Below are positions 47,379 through 58,600 of a stretch of 64,000 bases of DNA, piece by piece. The translations under genes and the position numbers were made by a program. The first letter of the stretch is position 1. Every line of letters begins with the position of its first letter. Under the pieces are notes generated by a model. The model searched no databases. It saw only the letters and a list, made by a program, of their open reading frames with translations, and had not been told where the DNA came from. Source of the DNA: Burhinus oedicnemus (lineage: Eukaryota; Chordata; Aves; Charadriiformes; Burhinidae); assembly GCA_008921705.1 (NCBI GenBank), contig VFFE01007188.1:855443-919442 (forward strand), in the 5' to 3' direction.

Positions 47379-48437
47379 GTTCTAAAACAAGCAGCTCTGA
47401 ATCAAAGTATGGTCAGATGGCCATGTTTAGCATGTTTTAAAATGCTTCTCCCTCCTCAACTTGGATTACTACTGAAAAGATAATCTAGAAAGTAATTTTG
47501 GAGAGTGGTTCATGTCCTAAGGTAACTGTAAACATTATGTGATGGTATTAAAAAGCATTTAAAAGTGTTAAAACAACAACAAAATTATTCTAGAGAAAGA
47601 ATAAAGTAATTTTGTAAAGCTATGTAAAACTATTAGCTAACACCTATGTAATTTCATTCTTCTGAGAATGAAAGTCTGTTTTAAATAATCTTTGAAGTAC
47701 AACTGAAAATACCATTTGAACCATACGAAGAAAGAAAATCTGGGAAAAACAAACATAAAAACAAAGAAAACTAAAGCTTTTTTCAACAGCCCTGTTGCCC
47801 CAAACTAAATAAGTATGGACAGCTAATTTGATTCAATTAAATTATGAATACAGGAAACTGCGTCTTGATTACAGTTCGTGGTTTTCTATTTATAATTCAA
47901 TATGTTGAAAAAAGTGTTAGTTTTTCATATCGATTTTTTGGCAAATTTCCTGAAAAAAAAAAAAGGCTTTTATAAGGCCTTAAAACTGATGAAGGTGAAA
48001 CATTGCAACGTTGTAGTGATATATTATAGGAAAAGCCAAGTATGCAATATAAATCACATGGGCATTTGTCTAAACTTAGTTAAATAATTCTATTCTGTTA
48101 ACCTAAACTGGTTCATTTCTAGAGTGAAAAAATCCATATTTTTAAATTATTTATCAAATGACAAACTTTGAATTACCCCTCATTCAAAAAAGAACGATAT
48201 TCAAACTTGTTTTAATACAAATATATGTAAATATAAGCAATTTTCTTTAAAGACATCAATTTAGCCCTTTTCAATTAGAAAGTATGCAACAGAAACCATC
48301 TTTTTTCAGCCATAGCCAGAGGACTAGCAACACTTCATCACACCACCTTATTATGTTACAATAATTGAACTCTCTTATTAATTCAGAAGTTGCCATCTTT
48401 CAGAATTTCTTCATTAGGGTTACTCTTCATTATGCAT
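47379..48437. other. AT-rich spacer between two LTR B copies
   Basis: About 1.06 kb with no retroviral gag, pro, pol or env similarity and no primer-binding site or polypurine tract that I can identify next to the LTRs. It therefore does not look like the inside of a provirus. Otherwise unremarkable AT-rich sequence. Confidence 0.6.
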
Positions 48438-49142
48438 AATAGCCCTGCAGACACCAAGGTCAGAGAAAAGGGAGAGGGAGGAGGTGGTCCAGGCACCAGA
48501 GCATAGATTCCCCTGCAGCCTGTAGGAAAGACCATGGTGGCAGAAGTATTTCCCTGCAATCTGTGCAGAAGACCACACCAGAACAGGTGGATATTCCCTG
48601 AAGGAAGCTGCAGCCCAGGGAGAGCCCATGCTGGAACAGGTTCTTCTGGCAGGAAACACGTCCCATGGTGAGGAGCCCACTCTGGAGCAGGTTTATGCTG
48701 AAGGACTGCAGCCCATGCAAAAGACCAGCACTGGAGTAAGGGAAAAGTGTGAGGAGGAGAGAGCAGCAGAGAGGAGCTGTTATGGACTGACTGCAACCCT
48801 CATTCCCCATCCCCTCTGCACTGCTCAGGGGTAGGGGAAGGAGGTAGAGGGATTGGGAATGAAGGAATGACATTGAGCCTGGAAAGAAGAGGGATTGAGG
48901 GAAGGAGTTTTAGTTTTTGCCTTTGTTTCTCACTATCCAACTTTATTTTAACTGGTGGTAAATTAAATAGATTTTCCCCAAGTTAAGACTATTTTGCCCA
49001 GGACTGTAATTGGTAAGTGATCTCTCTGTCTTTATGTCAACCCATGAGCTTTTTCATCTTTTCTCCCCTGCCCTGTTGAGGAGGGGGAGTGAGAGAGTGT
49101 CAGGGTGGGGGTCTGGCTGGTGGCTCAGGTTAACCCACCACA
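48438..49142 (+). mobile_element. ERV LTR, family B, 5'-truncated
   Basis: Begins inside the LTR at 'atagccctgcagacaccaagg' (48438) and runs to the true 3' terminus 'taacccaccaca' (49131-49142). It contains the CTGCAG-type degenerate units, 'gggattgagggaaggagt', 'tttatgtcaacccatgagc' and 'gaggagggggagtgagag'. It supplies the 3' end missing from the copy at 46344-47378. The two copies are in the same orientation and overlap over most of the LTR, so they are not two halves of one. The flank after CACA (TTTCA) does not match the flank before the first copy (CCCAT), so no shared target duplication is visible. Confidence 0.88.
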
Positions 49143-52100
49143 TTTCATAAGGATGCAAGTAAATAAACATTATAAGTACGTCTATGTTGCTAAAAAAAAT
49201 AAAGAGAGCCACGAAACAAGCTAAGAGTTTGGACTCTCAATTGGCTACACAACAGTCAGTCTGCTCCCAGTGAGTTTAGGTCCTCCCAATTCATTCTACA
49301 GATGGTTATCTCAAGGGACCACTCATAAAGGACAGCAAAACCATGACAGTGCCCGAAGTTTTGCTCCCTCTGCCCCTCTTGCTATATCCCCAATCTGAAT
49401 CTCTGCCTCACAAAATCAGGTAAGAACATACACTTTGGTGGTGTGCAGCGCAGCCCTCTCGTTGGATCACGCTTATTGTGGAATGTACTGTTTTCATCCC
49501 AATGCAACTAGGACTAAGCAGCCAGGATGCAAACCAGCCTGTAATGCCTGGTTTCATCATCAAGGATTGATCCTGGTCAACTGTTTTTAATGGGTAAAGC
49601 TGAACTCACTGCGCCTATTGCAAGACTTCTTTCCCATCTGCCGTGGTATCTGATTTTAGTCACTGTCAGTCTTAACATATCAAAATATTTAGGAGTTATT
49701 TTTCATTATGAAGATCCTTATTGCTTCACTGTCTCTTTGTATTAATCTCTCTCTTGTTTCAGTACTAATCTCTTTGGCGTATGTTAAGAACTATCCAAAA
49801 GCAAGCCTGATGTGTGGTTCTTAACAGGAACTGAACCTGAACGCAAACCAAAGACATTATTTTATTTTATTGAAATGGATCTGAGACAGATGTGCTTGAA
49901 CAGAACCGTATCAGAACAGATGCTGAAGGGATAAATATAGATATTATAAATAAAATACTGCTATGATTCCAGATTCCCCCATGTGTGACAATAACACTAT
50001 TAGTTTTGATTTTATTTTTTTTAGTTTATGCTAAAAACCTTGCCACTGAAACCCAATACAATGCTTCATGCTCTTCAATTTTAGATTCATGATACTGTGT
50101 TCTTATATGAAACTAAAGGGCTGTATATTCTTCAACTGTCTAGACATATATCATACAAAGAAGCCTTAGTTTTTTGTTTCAGTTCAGGTTTTTCTTTGGG
50201 ATTTTCATTTCTGTCATCATTCTTTCCCACTAAATATTTTGAGATCATCTTTTCCAGCATGTCTTTCAGTAATTTCTCCACAGGTAATTCATATTAAGAC
50301 CCAAATCTTACCTTCTGAACTGCTGCATGCAAGATGACACACCTGAATTTCCCATTATGCTTTCATATAACCACAAAAAAATGAAGTGGACAATAAAAAA
50401 TAGTGTACAACCACTATTAAATAAAGGTAAATGTACTGCTTTACACACAATTCTTTTCAGTCCGACAGTATCATGGTGCAGTAAAAGCTGCAAGACCTGC
50501 TATTTGTTACCAAAGTCAGAGCTGAGAGCACAAGTGATCAAAGAAATAATAAGGAAATATGTTGCAGGAATGGCATTTTTGCTGTAGAAGAAAGCAATCT
50601 AGAGAAATGAGGATTCGAATGTGTCAAGCATAATACTGACGTGCCTAACTTTTACAATGTACTTGGGAAATGAAATTTCTAAAGTCAGTTTATAAGCTCA
50701 AATTCTCTCGATACTGAATGGGAAGAACTAGTTTTTTGAAGCATTAATTACGATAACCATTGCCAAATAATTCAGTACCTTAACCAACAGGAAATGCCAA
50801 ATAATGGAAATTCATATACAACTCTGCTATTCTCCTCTGTACAGGTACTAATGTAAGATTAGTATTCACAGACTGAAACAGCATTTGAAGGTGGATGCCT
50901 GCAGTTTTCCTTTGGTTATGGAGGATCACCTCACTTCAGAGCCCAACACCAAAAATACAAATAGTGCAAATTCACCCTGACAACGCAACCTGTGTTTTCC
51001 CTGGGTTTTTGGTCCACAGATACCTCCCCTCAGCATACTACTACAATGACTACTGCAATCAAATTTAGTTGTGCACTCATCCCTTTGGGTGAAGCTACAC
51101 TAATATAGGTAAAGAATGCAGTTCATTGGTGCAAGTGAACAAGGAAGGCACAACTTTTTGGTCCCCATTTTAAGGCTTGATTTTGAACTTTGCAACTAAG
51201 ACTCGTATGACAAAGTACAAACCCAAGATTTGTGGGTGTTAACTTGATCTCTGGACTCAAGTAACTCCTTGATAGATGAAAAAGACAAATAATAGTTTTC
51301 CTCCTGTCTCTGCACTGCTTGGAGATAAAAAATTAAGTTTTTAATATCCTAAGAGAGACACTTAGAGACCAAATCTTCCTCTTTCTGTGCGAATAGCATG
51401 TTAATATGGAACTCAGTGCTTTATGTTAGGTGAGATACCAGCTAATGTGATCAGGTCTTTCAGGAAGTTTGGATAAAGTTGACACTTGCTATACCACGAA
51501 AATCTTCAATGATTTGATGGGAAAGTATTCCCTGAATTGCCCAGCTTAGTTAAAAAGAGGAAATTGGTGGCACGAGGAACAGCAGAGCTTTAGTAGCTTA
51601 GGGTATTCAGATGACATAAATGCACAGCCTAAAGCCTGTTAGGCGTATAAAGGATTAGAAACACTGATAAAATTCCCAGCAAAACTAAAACAGTGTTCTG
51701 AGCTAAAAGTTTGTTTTATGAAATTTCTTTCTCTCTTAATGCCTTATTACTACATAGAAAAAGCAAATATCCGGTCCTATACTCTACTCTAAATTTATGT
51801 AGTTCACTGTATGATTTGCATTGTTATTTTCAGCCATTTATTTTTAAAGAAAGAATAAGCAAATGGATCTATAACTGAAAAAAAGGCAGCTGTTAAGAAA
51901 ACTGTTATTCAGAGAGAAAACAATCTTTTTTTTTTTTCTTTTACTAAGTGAACAGCTAGAAAAAACACAGCACATCACATTAGCAGCTGATCATTACACT
52001 AAAATGCTGTGTTAATACTAACAAACCATACTCAATTCAAACTGGAATACAATGATAAGAAAACTTGTACTTTTTAATGCAACCTGACTTTAAAAAAAAA

Positions 52101-53038
52101 TTCAGAAAGCTCATCAAAGGTAGCCTAGAAGTGATATAAACTGTGATACACTGACATGGAACAATACACAGTAACTTGCTCTGATTATAGTTTATGTAAT
52201 ACCTTCATCCTTGAATTTCTTTTACAAGCCTTAATACACATAACTTTGTCTACTTCAGGAAACAAAAGGATAATTGGATGTTGTGGAAAGGTTGATTTTT
52301 TTTTTTTCAACAAAAAGAAAACATTTCCTGAAAAGAGAGAATTTTATCTGATCTCCCACTGAAATGCTGTTCTGGATGTGTTATTCTGTAACCAGAAACA
52401 TTAAATTGATATTAATGCTTTGTCACATATGCTGTTGTTCCCTAAGAAAATAAAATTGAACAGCATGAAAGAATCCAAATGTTCAGAACAAAAACTCTTC
52501 TTTAAAAAAAAAAAAAAAAGGCAGTTGGGAGAAAGGGAGACATTCCTTAGATCACCTGGAACTTCATTACTGACATTAACCTCTGTGTTTTCTGAATCAC
52601 AATATTCAGATGGGTAGCAATATAGATTCACAGATCAAAGAAAATGAAAGATTCTGTATCAGAGTTAAAAAAATTGTGACTGCCTCTCCTTTTTTGTGAA
52701 AAAACCCCACTTGAATTCTTGTGTTATATTTCAGTAGAATTAGTAACCAACATCATGCTAAGAGATGAAAGAAACTCAGGAACTCAGTTTCTTTTATTGA
52801 TAGATACATACAAGCTTATACATCTGGTGCAGTTAGCAGCTTTACTTTTTATCTTCTTCCAAAGTTGATTATACAAGAAATCTGAAAGATAAAAATGTAA
52901 TAAATCAGAAAAGGAACCATGCAAATATAGAGTGAGATAATTAGTGGAGGGGAGGGGGTGAAGACCCAGGAGAAACATAGCACTGGAAATAGTAACTAAA
53001 ACTCCAACCTATACATGAGATGTGCCTGTTTTCATCAT
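49143..53038. other. AT-rich unique sequence
   Basis: No gene or family repeat is recognised. Contains T/A homopolymers at about 51927-51938, 52295-52308 and 52505-52519. Nothing else stands out. Confidence 0.55.
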
Positions 53039-53171
53039 GTCATGGTCAAACCAGGACACATCTTAAAAGGTATTTTTCATTTTATTTTCTTCCTTCTCTC
53101 CTGTTGAAGAGGGATAATGAGAGGGCAGCTGAGTGGGCAGCTGGCAGCTGGCCTAGGTCAACCCACCATGA
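53039..53171 (+). mobile_element. ERV LTR 3'-end remnant
   Basis: The right part, 'ttctctcctgttgaagaggg' (53093-53112) to 'ggtcaacccaccatga' (53156-53171), matches the end of the family B LTRs ('ctgttgaggagggggag' ... 'taacccaccaca'). The left edge carries TGTCATGGTCAAACCAGGAC, which resembles a collapsed LTR end next to an LTR start, both in reverse orientation. Probably a rearranged or nested LTR scrap. Confidence 0.6.
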
Positions 53172-54923
53172 GTATTTAGGAAAATAATTGTTAACATGAT
53201 GAAATGCATCTGAATGTATATGGCTGTAGTGTTCATATCTATGGTTGAGCTAATCACCTTAGGTTTCCTTTTTATTCATTTCTAGGCTCAGTTCAGTTTG
53301 TCTGGAAGTAGGTGTTCGTTTGTTAAGAAAATTTACATTCTAAATGTTTTAATTTATTTCCATAAACTGTTCATGGTTCAATATTGCCTTACAAAATGAA
53401 GTAAGATTAATTCTGCCCCATGTAACTGGTGGAACACAGAGCAGTGTCTCTGCTGCCAAATTCCAGTATTTGATTGCACAGTTTTCTCCCCTTCGTCTCC
53501 TCACTGTGATCTGCTTCTGACTAATCAGAAAAGAGCAGGAGTGTCAGTCCTCGAAAGGGACAAATTCTCAGGTCTAGACTTAGGACAGAGACTTCAGTAA
53601 GTATTTTATCTAAGATTTTAAGTAGACCTAAATTAGAAAACACAGCATTCCTAAAAAAAAAAAAAAAATCAGCTGTCAGAAAAAAAAATAATAATATCAA
53701 ACTCTCAAATCTCAAGTTAGTAGCAAACATTTTTAATGGGTAAAAATTCCCTTGGTGTTTTTCAAAGAAATGCAACACTTAATGCAGATAAAAACATCAA
53801 TCTTAAACAAATGTGTAGCTGGAAAATCTCTTTTAGCCCAATGGACATGATTCAGCCTTTGCCATAGAATTTAATTTCTTGATGAATTCTAATGGAGAAA
53901 AGTTCAAATAAGTAAATATGTGGAAAAAAAGCCAGATAAAAATAGCTGAAGCTATATAACAGATCTAACCAACAAAAGATTTGTTTCTCATAATTACCTG
54001 TTTTGGGATGACTAGTGTTGTTTCTTCACCATCAAATTCCTTAGTTTGTGCATTATTAACACAGAGTGCAAGGCTTGAAAAACTCTGCTGTGATATTGAC
54101 AATCTTGTGTTGATTTTTATTCTGCTAAACTAGAGCAGATTGTTTGGTGATCTTAGAACAGCATACTTGGTGACATCTTGAATCAAGGATTTACAATGAG
54201 AACACCTTTGCTGTGCACACACAAATCTGCATAGTAGCAAGTGTTTTAACAATACTGGTTTTGCTATATTTGTCTTATATTTTAGATCTTTTGTAGTCTG
54301 TTAAATCAACTTACAATATTGTTTGATAAACAAATATAAGTACCATGGCAAGAAAGAAAAAGTACTTTACTTCAACAGACTACAATTTGCATCTGCAATA
54401 CAAGCTCCACTATCTAATCATTCCATGCTGAAAAGAAAGCAGTTTTCTCTTAAAATAACATTAAGTTGCTTTTTGTTTGCTGTTACAATGTGAGTGCACA
54501 CCATTAAACTACAGAGGTGTACATTAACATTATCATCAAATACGACACAAAAGGTCTGGTTCTGCATTTCACATGCAACCCAAACTCCCACTGAAGCTTA
54601 TAATAGTACATAATAATAGAGCAACATTTTTGGTTTTTTTCCATATGGTACTATGTTTTTAAAATCATGACTAACTGTGCTGTGCAATGAGAAATTACTC
54701 CTTTTAGAGTACAGAAAAAGTGGGTGTTTCTGGAAAACTGAAATCTGGAAATTAGAATAAACTCCAGCTATAGAACAACCAATACATTACAGATGCTTTT
54801 CCGTTTCCAATAGTGCAACCATGTTTATCACTGAAGAGAAGGGGAACAGGGCGAGAGACAGTCAAGGCAGGGGTAAAGGAAAGTAGTGAGGTAAATAAAA
54901 GTTTTTCAGGCAGATGGTGACCA
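53172..54923. other. AT-rich unique sequence
   Basis: No gene or family repeat is recognised. An A-run at 53654-53669 gives rise to artefactual poly-F/poly-K frames. Confidence 0.55.
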
Positions 54924-55142
54924 TAGAGTTGTTTAGATTGGAAGGGACCCATAAAGGTCAACTATTTCCAAGTCGATGTAAAAAGCAGGTCCAGTTAATG
55001 CAGGTTGCTCAGGGCTGCATCCAGTCAGTTTTGAATATTTCCTATGACACAGACTGCACTATCTCTTTAGGCAGCTTGTGCTAATGCTTAAATATCCTCA
55101 GAGCGAATAAAGTTTTCCTAATATCTAATCAGAATTTACCTT
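54924..55142 (-). mobile_element. CR1 LINE 3'-end fragment, minus strand
   Basis: Left boundary 'ccatagagttgtttagattgg' is the complement of a worn CR1 tail, followed by 'aagggacccataaaggtca', 'gcaggttgctcagggctgc' (54999-55017), 'aggcagcttgtgctaatgc' and 'aaagttttcctaatatctaat' (55109-55129). This order is diagnostic for the CR1 3' UTR and ORF2 end on the minus strand. Strongly diverged and 5'-truncated. Confidence 0.82.
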
Positions 55143-55559
55143 GTTGCATCAACAGTATGTAGGTATACAAATATTTCATAATACTGTGAGCATACCTAGT
55201 CGCAGCGTATATTCATTTAACCTAAATATGTGAGAAATGTGACCACCAAAGGGAAAAAAAGAAGCAAGTGCATACACAGTAACATTTAATTTCCAAATAA
55301 GGGAAGTACTTAAAAATGAAAAAGCTCACTGAAAAGGATTAAGGACCAAGGCAAATCATAGCATGGGGATGTGATGATTTTGTTTAAGAAAACCATACTG
55401 GAGTCATGGAGCTAATAAATACTCTCTGAAAAGTCTTTAAGAATGACCATAAGAGCCAACATGGACAAGCAAGATACTAAAGAAATTCTTAGGAAAAAGA
55501 AGTCCTTCCATACCAGGTACAAAATTGACAGAAACAATAATTATTAAAGGAGTAAAATT
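55143..55559. other. Unclassified AT-rich spacer
   Basis: No clear features. It could include decayed upstream parts of the old LINE that follows, but I cannot align it. Confidence 0.4.
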
Positions 55560-56000
55560 GTTAGATATTTGGAGAAACATGTAACAGGAAACAACACTAC
55601 CTGAACTTTCACAGATAGCTGTTTGAAGCATAACAAACTTGAGTTCTTTGAAGTAATTGATAAGCATACAAATCACTGTCATCAGGTTCTTACAATATGC
55701 TTAGACTTGTAGAAAAAACTTCCTATGAAGTCTGAAGAAACTAATTTAATATGAGGTTATAGGTAAGTAAGGATTCTAATGCTACTTGCAATAGGATGCC
55801 ACCAGTGACTTCATCCCATAGGATTCTGTACTGATGCTTGTACTGTGCCACATATTTTCAAATTACTTGAAAATGAAGTACATAGATGACAAAAGTTAGC
55901 AATGATACAAAAAGGTTCAGGATAACAATAAATAACTTTATGTAACCAAATACAGAGGCCTGGTTTACCCATGAAAGATGAAGCAGACTAAGCAGATTTT
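55560..56000 (+). mobile_element. Ancient CR1-like LINE reverse-transcriptase remnant
   Basis: The best part is 55823-55918: 'attctgtactgatgcttgtac' then 'cacatattttcaaattacttgaa', and 'agttagcaatgatacaaaaagg'. It parallels the P-Q-G, L-F-N-I and F-A-D-D-T-K stretch of LINE ORF2 with the correct spacing. Upstream similarity is faint. All frames are broken. It may be the same insertion as the 3' fragment at 56250-56498. Confidence 0.45.
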
Positions 56001-56249
56001 AACTATGTTCAGCTTGTTTTAAACCTAAACATTAGCACACTGACATTGCATAACTGGAGAAGCTTTTCTGTATCCAGTGGCCCGAAAAATACTACTTCCA
56101 TTGCTAGTGACAAGCCACAGGCCTTGTACTAACTGTGCCTTATGCTGACTGGGCAAGGCCCCAGCTGTGGCCTTTTGTTACCAATTTGTTACGGGAACTG
56201 GCTGTGTGAGCTTGGCAGCAAGGAGCGCTTGTTACGATGTGCATTTCAT
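56001..56249. other. Unclassified, slightly GC-richer stretch
   Basis: Bases 56090-56250 are richer in GC than the surroundings ('gctgactgggcaaggcccc' near 56152) and match nothing I recognise. They may be a small insertion within or beside the old CR1. Confidence 0.35.
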
Positions 56250-56498
56250 GCATGGTCTTGAAAATATGAGCAGAGGCTGAAAGGAGAGAGGCCCTGGGAA
56301 CCTAAACAACTCCGTGCTGGTTAAGCGTTTTTCCCCTTGGTTGAGCAGTGGTGCAGATGGCCCAAGGAGGTTGCGCTGTATCAATCCTTAGAGGTTTTCA
56401 AGATGTGCCTGGACACAGCTCTGAGCAACCTGGCATGAACTCAGAGCTGAACCTTCTTTGAGAAGGAGGTTGGACTAAAGACCTCCTGAGGTCTTGCA
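56250..56498 (+). mobile_element. CR1 LINE 3' fragment, plus strand
   Basis: 'ttgagcagtggtgcagatgg', 'aaggaggttgcgctgtatc', 'gaggttttcaagatgtgcc' (56391-56409), 'gctctgagcaacctggcatg' (56419-56438) and 'gaggttggactaaagacctc' (56465-56484) follow the CR1 3' end order. It breaks off just before the octamer tail. Divergent and short. Confidence 0.75.
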
Positions 56499-58299
56499 TG
56501 CATACTCAAGAGCTGGATAAAGACTGGTTTTGTTTAAAGAAAATTAGAAGCAGCCAAACAAGGGGGGGTGGGAGGGGGGAAGAGGGATGGGGGAAGCCAC
56601 ACAAGAGGATGAGGCACCTGCTGCAACCCAGGAAAGTGACACTTCTCCCAGCACCACTGCATTATGTAGCCCCAGGGTGGAAGCCAAGAGCTGCAGACTG
56701 CCTAGAGACTCACCCTTCTTATAAAAGGACCAAACCCTTAATTAGGGGATGGGGAGGTGGAAGCAGGGAGAGGACCTCACAAAGAGCACAGTTCAGCTCA
56801 GTGAATAAGAACATTACAGACTGCAGTCATTAGTGCTGACTACACCGCATCAGCTCTGTGATGTTGCATGTTCACAGCTGGTGTAGGATACAATTGTTAA
56901 GGGAGGATTGCTTTCAGTATGCAGTGATAACGATTAACAATGTGTAATAACTAATTATCATCAGCATGTGATGTTAATTACTGTCAGTCTAGTAAAGTGT
57001 TGTTTTAACAGTTTGAGACTGACCTGATTTTTCAGTCTTCTAAGCACTCCAATCACATTGCTGTCTAGTTTCCTGATACACACACAGGCATTCAGTTGCA
57101 AGAGCTGGCTGTGAATGGTTGCAGAATGCCCTAAAAATACTGACTATTGTTTACTGTTGATAAAAACATGCTGAAAAACTAATACATATAATCTTGAAAT
57201 AATAAAATTAAATGAACAGTTATTTCTAGAGAAATCTATGAACGTTTTTAATGAAAATCTAAACTAGATTATTTTTTCTGCTATCTTCTTTTTGACTAAT
57301 TTTTAATGTACAAACGCATGAAAGAGCTACATCTCAAATATAGTATGCAGTACATGTTCTGTCACCTGAAAGAGGTTTATAAAATCACAAACTGAAAAGC
57401 AGATAAGCATGGAATATCCTTTAATGTTACAATACATGAAATTAGGAATATGGAAAAACTACCAATCCAGCTGAAACTATCAGCGCAAGCAGTACAAATA
57501 CATTATTTTACAACAAATCCTGGCTTTATGTGAGATTGTGGGGGTGAAAAGTGTAAAGAGGATCAAAAGTTGTTAGTCAAGTTTAGTAGAAGACAAGTAT
57601 ATCCCAAAATCGAAGAACACATATTCTACTAAGGAAAACCTGGGGCCTTAGCAAACAAGAAGTTACAACGGTGTATCTGAAAGATCTAACTATACGCTTA
57701 TCCTTAATCACCCATTTCTTAATATCTTATGACTAAAAAGACAGAATATGCCCAGAATCTAGAAAATGTCAGTTGTAACTGACAATTTCACTGCTGAGAC
57801 TCCTACATGTAAATGTCTTCAGAGACTGGTGATAACGAAGCTAACAATTACTCCAAGGGAATGTTAATTTGGTCAATTAAGGTGGTTCCACACTGTACAC
57901 ATGTAATTTATACAGATCTGTAATGAAGATCTTTGCAGCTGAAGTAAACTTCCTAAATTCCCCTTTTAGTTAAAGGAAAAAAAAAAACCAAAACAGTACT
58001 TTTAAGGAAAGACTTATCAGGCCTATTTTAATGTCTACATTGGTATGCACATGCAAATGTAAAATTATATCAGTAACCAATGAAAAAGGTTGCATTGGCT
58101 GAAGTTCTGAGTAATTCATAAATTCAGATCATGAATGTCAATGCATTTCAATGCAGACATTGAAGTGTACAAATCCTCCCAGTACAGGATCCAGGGACCA
58201 TCAAATGAAACTAGTAAGTGTCAAGTTCAAACAAACAAATAAAAAGCCCACAAAAAATTCAGCGAATAAGAGATGTGTGGGATTCCTGTCTAAAAGACA
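56499..58299. other. Unique sequence with a TAAT-rich block
   Basis: The first 300 bases include a G-rich run at 56562-56593. Bases 56880-57020 carry a dense set of TAAT/ATTA cores (see findings). No gene is recognised. Confidence 0.5.
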
Positions 58300-58600
58300 T
58301 CACCATTGGAATAAGTTCATATGGGTTCAAGAGGAGACGGGAACATACTTGGAAGAGAGATTAACTGGAAGTTACTGAATAGATGAATCATATCAGGCTC
58401 AGGACACCCACCCCGAGAGGGAAATAGTAGGGAGCTGGGAGAGGACTATGGAACTGAGGAGCGAAGCAGTATCACATATGCTTGCCTTTTTTAAGTTTTC
58501 CTAAGTGTCCTCTTGTGACTGCTGTTGAAGATATAACACTAGGCCGGATGGTAGCTTGGCCTGAACTAGTTTTTGGTGTTCTTATATGTGGTCTTACACA
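58300..58600 (+). mobile_element. Ancient CR1/L3-like LINE 3' end
   Basis: 'gggttcaagaggagacggga' (58323-58342), 'gactgctgttgaagatataacactaggcc' split over 58518-58546, and 'gatggtagcttggcctgaac' (58547-58566) followed by 'gttcttatatg' (58578-58588). These match the order of the 3' end of old reptile/bird CR1-type LINEs that finish in a '...ggctagatgg...tggtctga...gttcttatg' segment. Strongly diverged; the subfamily is not assigned. Confidence 0.5.

Noticed and set aside
47379..48437. Possible provirus interior between two LTRs
   Set aside because: No gag/pol/env similarity, only 1.06 kb long, and no shared target duplication around the pair.
48383..48873. Overlapping 86- and 137-codon minus-strand frames
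   Set aside because: Antisense to the second family B LTR; same compositional cause.
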